Shown: positions 34,737 to 36,166 of the stretch, piece by piece
Layout of the letters: each line of letters begins with the position of its first letter
Position numbering within the stretch: the first letter of the stretch is position 1
Assembly: GCF_000406165.1 (NCBI RefSeq)
Contig: NZ_CM001977.1
Location: 4,225,788 to 4,261,953, forward strand
Length of the DNA stretch: 36,166 nt
Source of the DNA: Dickeya zeae NCPPB 2538
GTDB taxonomy: Bacteria > Pseudomonadota > Gammaproteobacteria > Enterobacterales > Enterobacteriaceae
Direction: 5' to 3'
Notes under the pieces: model-generated
What the model saw: only the letters and a program-made list of their open reading frames with translations
Told to the model about the DNA's origin: nothing
Databases searched by the model: none
Made by a program: the position numbers and the translations under genes

Positions 34737-34866
34737 AAAATACCAATCCCTGTTCATTGGTTATATACTTCGAGCAACCGAAATCCCATTTGTTAAATTC
34801 AGAACAACTTATCCCAGGGAGGATACTGTTGTCGTTAATATAGAGGTCCGTTACTTTATTTATGGA
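34726..34866 (-). pseudogene. Possible toxin C-terminal tail overlapping the SUKH gene
   Basis: Between two genes an open frame of 46 codons has no ATG. Its last part reads SEFNKWDFGCSKYITNEQGL then VFYEK, and its TGA (34726-34728) falls inside the SUKH coding sequence, 11 nt after the SUKH ATG. Toxin-immunity pairs often overlap like this. The upstream part is closed by a TAA near 34867, so only a tail is left. Confidence 0.35.
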
Positions 34867-35222
34867 TTAACGTCATAACGCTCATCCTGAATAATGTAAG
34901 GAACTGCAACATTTTCCCACACAACAATCGCCATTTTTTGCCATTTTGTCGGATTTTGTTGCTTCACAATATAATCCCTGATTAGCTTAACAGCCTGGTT
35001 AAAACTCACCTTATCTAACTCAACAAATGAATAAAATTTCAGATACTCACCTTCTTCAGACTTAATTATTTCATGCAGTTTCGGGTAGTCTGGTAAAAAA
35101 ACAGCATCCAGCAGATCGCCAAAGGCATCCCAATAACTCCTATTAACGAAGCCCCCGGTCCTTTGAAAATTACTTTCCCTTTGCCCATTATCATTCCAAC
35201 CGATAAATAAACTTCCACCCAT
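34860..35222 (-). CDS. Unassigned small protein, probable immunity protein (120 aa)
   Basis: Family not recognised. Begins MGGSLFIGWNDNGQRESNFQ with GAGGTGA about 6 nt before the ATG, so it is very likely translated. It has an aromatic-rich middle (GGFVNRSYWDAFGDLLDAVF), a YPKLHEII helix, a Lys/Glu-rich EEGEYLKFYSFVELDKVSF part and a C-terminal helix (AVKLIRDYIVKQQ) before WENVAVPYII. No membrane segment or signal peptide. Codon use is A+T-rich like its neighbours. Context suggests immunity; what it protects against is unknown. Confidence 0.7.
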   Translation of the reverse strand: MGGSLFIGWNDNGQRESNFQRTGGFVNRSYWDAFGDLLDAVFLPDYPKLHEIIKSEEGEYLKFYSFVELDKVSFNQAVKLIRDYIVKQQNPTKWQKMAIVVWENVAVPYIIQDERYDVNP

Positions 35223-35255
35223 ACCATCACCTCACAATATCAAGCATTACCCTGG

Positions 35256-35279
35256 TTAGCTGATTAGCTGATTAGCTGA
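35256..35279 (+). repeat. Three tandem copies of TTAGCTGA
   Basis: TTAGCTGA repeats exactly at 35256, 35264 and 35272. It lies in the 337-nt gap between two island genes. In the same gap, CCCCGG...CTGGGG at about 35,296-35,312 followed by T-rich sequence could be a plus-strand terminator relic; no gene is evident. Confidence 0.8.
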
Positions 35280-35559
35280 CTCTCCCCAAGTCCCCCCGGT
35301 CATACTGGGGTATTTATTTTTAGTGCCTGGCTGTCGGGACATAACCTTGATCGGATGTTTTTGGGAAAGTCCATCATAGCGGTAGCCACAAAACATTTCC
35401 TAAAGTACTTTCAGACCGCTTATGCTCATGAGTGAAGAGCAATTGAGGTGGTACGCAGAGTCTGGCTGGTACAGAGAAAGAACAGAGATACTCATAGTCA
35501 ATTAATACAACATTCGTCTTAATTCGTCTTAATAAATTGCTAAAAAATCACATGAACAT

Positions 35560-36009
35560 TTACATATCATATCCAGCATCTTTGAATACTAAACGCACAT
35601 GGTCAGCCAACCCAACAAGATCTTCATACGCCATTAGGCCAAATTCTGGCGAGTGCTCCGATATATAATCATAAACCTCAAATGTTTCATGTCTTTTTTC
35701 TCTTATTTCTTTTACATATTTAGGCATAATGCATCGATTCACGCCTTCTGTATATTCTTTAGGCTGTTCTATCAGACTCCATTGAAGCCTCCCTTTATAA
35801 GAATCTAACGCCTCTCGGAGAAGCTTAATCACATTGGGATTTTCTTCTTTAAAACGAAAACTTGTAGAAGGAGGTATATTAGAGCAGTCAGTTCTCTCAA
35901 AGTGATCATTGTTCCATATTTCAGGATAACGCTCACTGTAGCGTTTCCACTCTAAATTCCCAATTTTTTCAATAACAGAAAGCAAGCATCTATCTTCTCT
36001 ATTCATCAT
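35560..36009 (-). CDS. Unassigned small protein, probable immunity protein (149 aa)
   Basis: Family not recognised. ATGs at 36009 and 36006 are both in frame after AGGTTAAAGAG. The protein begins MMNREDRCLLSVIEKIGNLE and is hydrophilic and charged, with helices such as EENPNVIKLLREALDSYKGR and KYVKEIREKRHETFEVYDYI, and ends GLADHVRLVFKDAGYDM. Two Cys residues (about positions 8 and 42) and many Trp/Tyr are scattered. No signal or membrane segment. First complete gene of the row, nearest to the presumed toxin locus. Confidence 0.7.
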   Translation of the reverse strand: MMNREDRCLLSVIEKIGNLEWKRYSERYPEIWNNDHFERTDCSNIPPSTSFRFKEENPNVIKLLREALDSYKGRLQWSLIEQPKEYTEGVNRCIMPKYVKEIREKRHETFEVYDYISEHSPEFGLMAYEDLVGLADHVRLVFKDAGYDM

Positions 36010-36080
36010 CTCTTTAACCTTGAATTTTATCAGATATCGTCACCCCATTAGGATTTATAGATTTGAAATGTTACTACCGC

Positions 36081-36166
36081 TCAGCGAAATCGCTTCACCG
36101 GAGTCAGGCTTACCGACGGGATGCTGTTAAAAATATGCACCTGCCCGTGCTGCATGGTGTTCACAG
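36081..36166 (-). CDS. 3' end of a gene running in from the right edge
   Basis: The minus-strand frame open from the window edge reads VNTMQHGQVHIFNSIPSVSL then TPVKRFR and a TGA at 36081-36083. Its codons are more G+C-rich than the island genes, which suggests a different, backbone-like or toxin-core gene. It is too short to assign; the end of an Rhs, VgrG-linked or transposase gene is possible. Position directly upstream of the immunity row makes it a candidate for the parent locus. Confidence 0.4.
   Translation of the reverse strand, partial: VNTMQHGQVHIFNSIPSVSLTPVKRFR

Noticed and set aside
35425..35510. Short plus-strand frame (begins MSEEQLRWYAESGWYRERTE)
   Set aside because: 25 codons, no clear ribosome site and opposite to the island genes; could be chance.
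32972..35560. CRISPR array or integrase/attachment sites in the island
   Set aside because: No spaced identical repeats of CRISPR size, no tRNA gene and no integrase frame were found.

Overview
The window reads as chromosomal DNA of a plant-associated enterobacterium of the Pectobacteriaceae, most like Dickeya. This is an inference from protein content, gene order and a fairly G+C-rich backbone; no database search was possible. From about 1 to 32,350 it is a conserved housekeeping backbone. Gene blocks match E. coli K-12 order (rrn promoters, murI, btuB, trmA, yijD, fabR, sthA, oxyR; metF, metL, metB, metJ, rpmE, priA, cytR, ftsN, hslV, hslU, menA, rraA, zapB, glpF, glpK, glpX, fpr, yiiR, yiiQ, tpiA). 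Between oxyR and metF lies only one gene, a peroxiredoxin-glutaredoxin fusion.

Region by region: 1-172 holds the P1 and P2 promoters of an rRNA operon that starts just left of the window. 173-3150 is btuB-murI under a cobalamin riboswitch. 3200-5470 has trmA, with a stringent-type promoter, facing yijD-fabR. 5668-8041 has sthA and oxyR converging on a shared terminator. 8204-8935 is the Prx-Grx fusion, divergent from oxyR. 9066-14382 is a MetJ regulon (metF, metBL, metJ) with two sets of tandem 8-bp met boxes. 14497-19568 holds rpmE, priA, cytR and ftsN. 19565-21588 is the hslVU heat-shock operon with a clear sigma-32-type promoter overlapping the ftsN stop codon. 21645-23572 holds menA (start codon inside a four-copy 17-bp repeat), rraA and zapB. 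24025-27731 is the glycerol operon glpFK plus glpX, with a GlpR operator. 27856-30738 holds fpr, yiiR, yiiQ and tpiA. 30891-32315 is phoA.

After the phoA terminator the composition changes. From about 32,390 to 36,166 the DNA is A+T-rich with loose spacing, and all six clear genes are on the minus strand. They are small single-domain proteins of 87-149 residues. Two are recognisable immunity families (YrhB/Imm35-like and SMI1/KNR4 SUKH) and four are unassigned. Short open frames without start codons between them look like C-terminal tails of lost toxin modules, and one overlaps the SUKH start. The whole looks like an orphan-immunity bank downstream of a polymorphic toxin locus (Rhs, CDI or T6SS effector) that would lie beyond the right edge. 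This is the accessory part of the window and the best place to look for undescribed toxin-immunity pairs.

Functionally the backbone links B12 uptake, methionine synthesis, redox defence (OxyR, Prx-Grx, SthA, Fpr), cell division (FtsN, ZapB), heat-shock proteolysis (HslVU), menaquinone synthesis and glycerol/triose metabolism (GlpF, GlpK, GlpX, TpiA).
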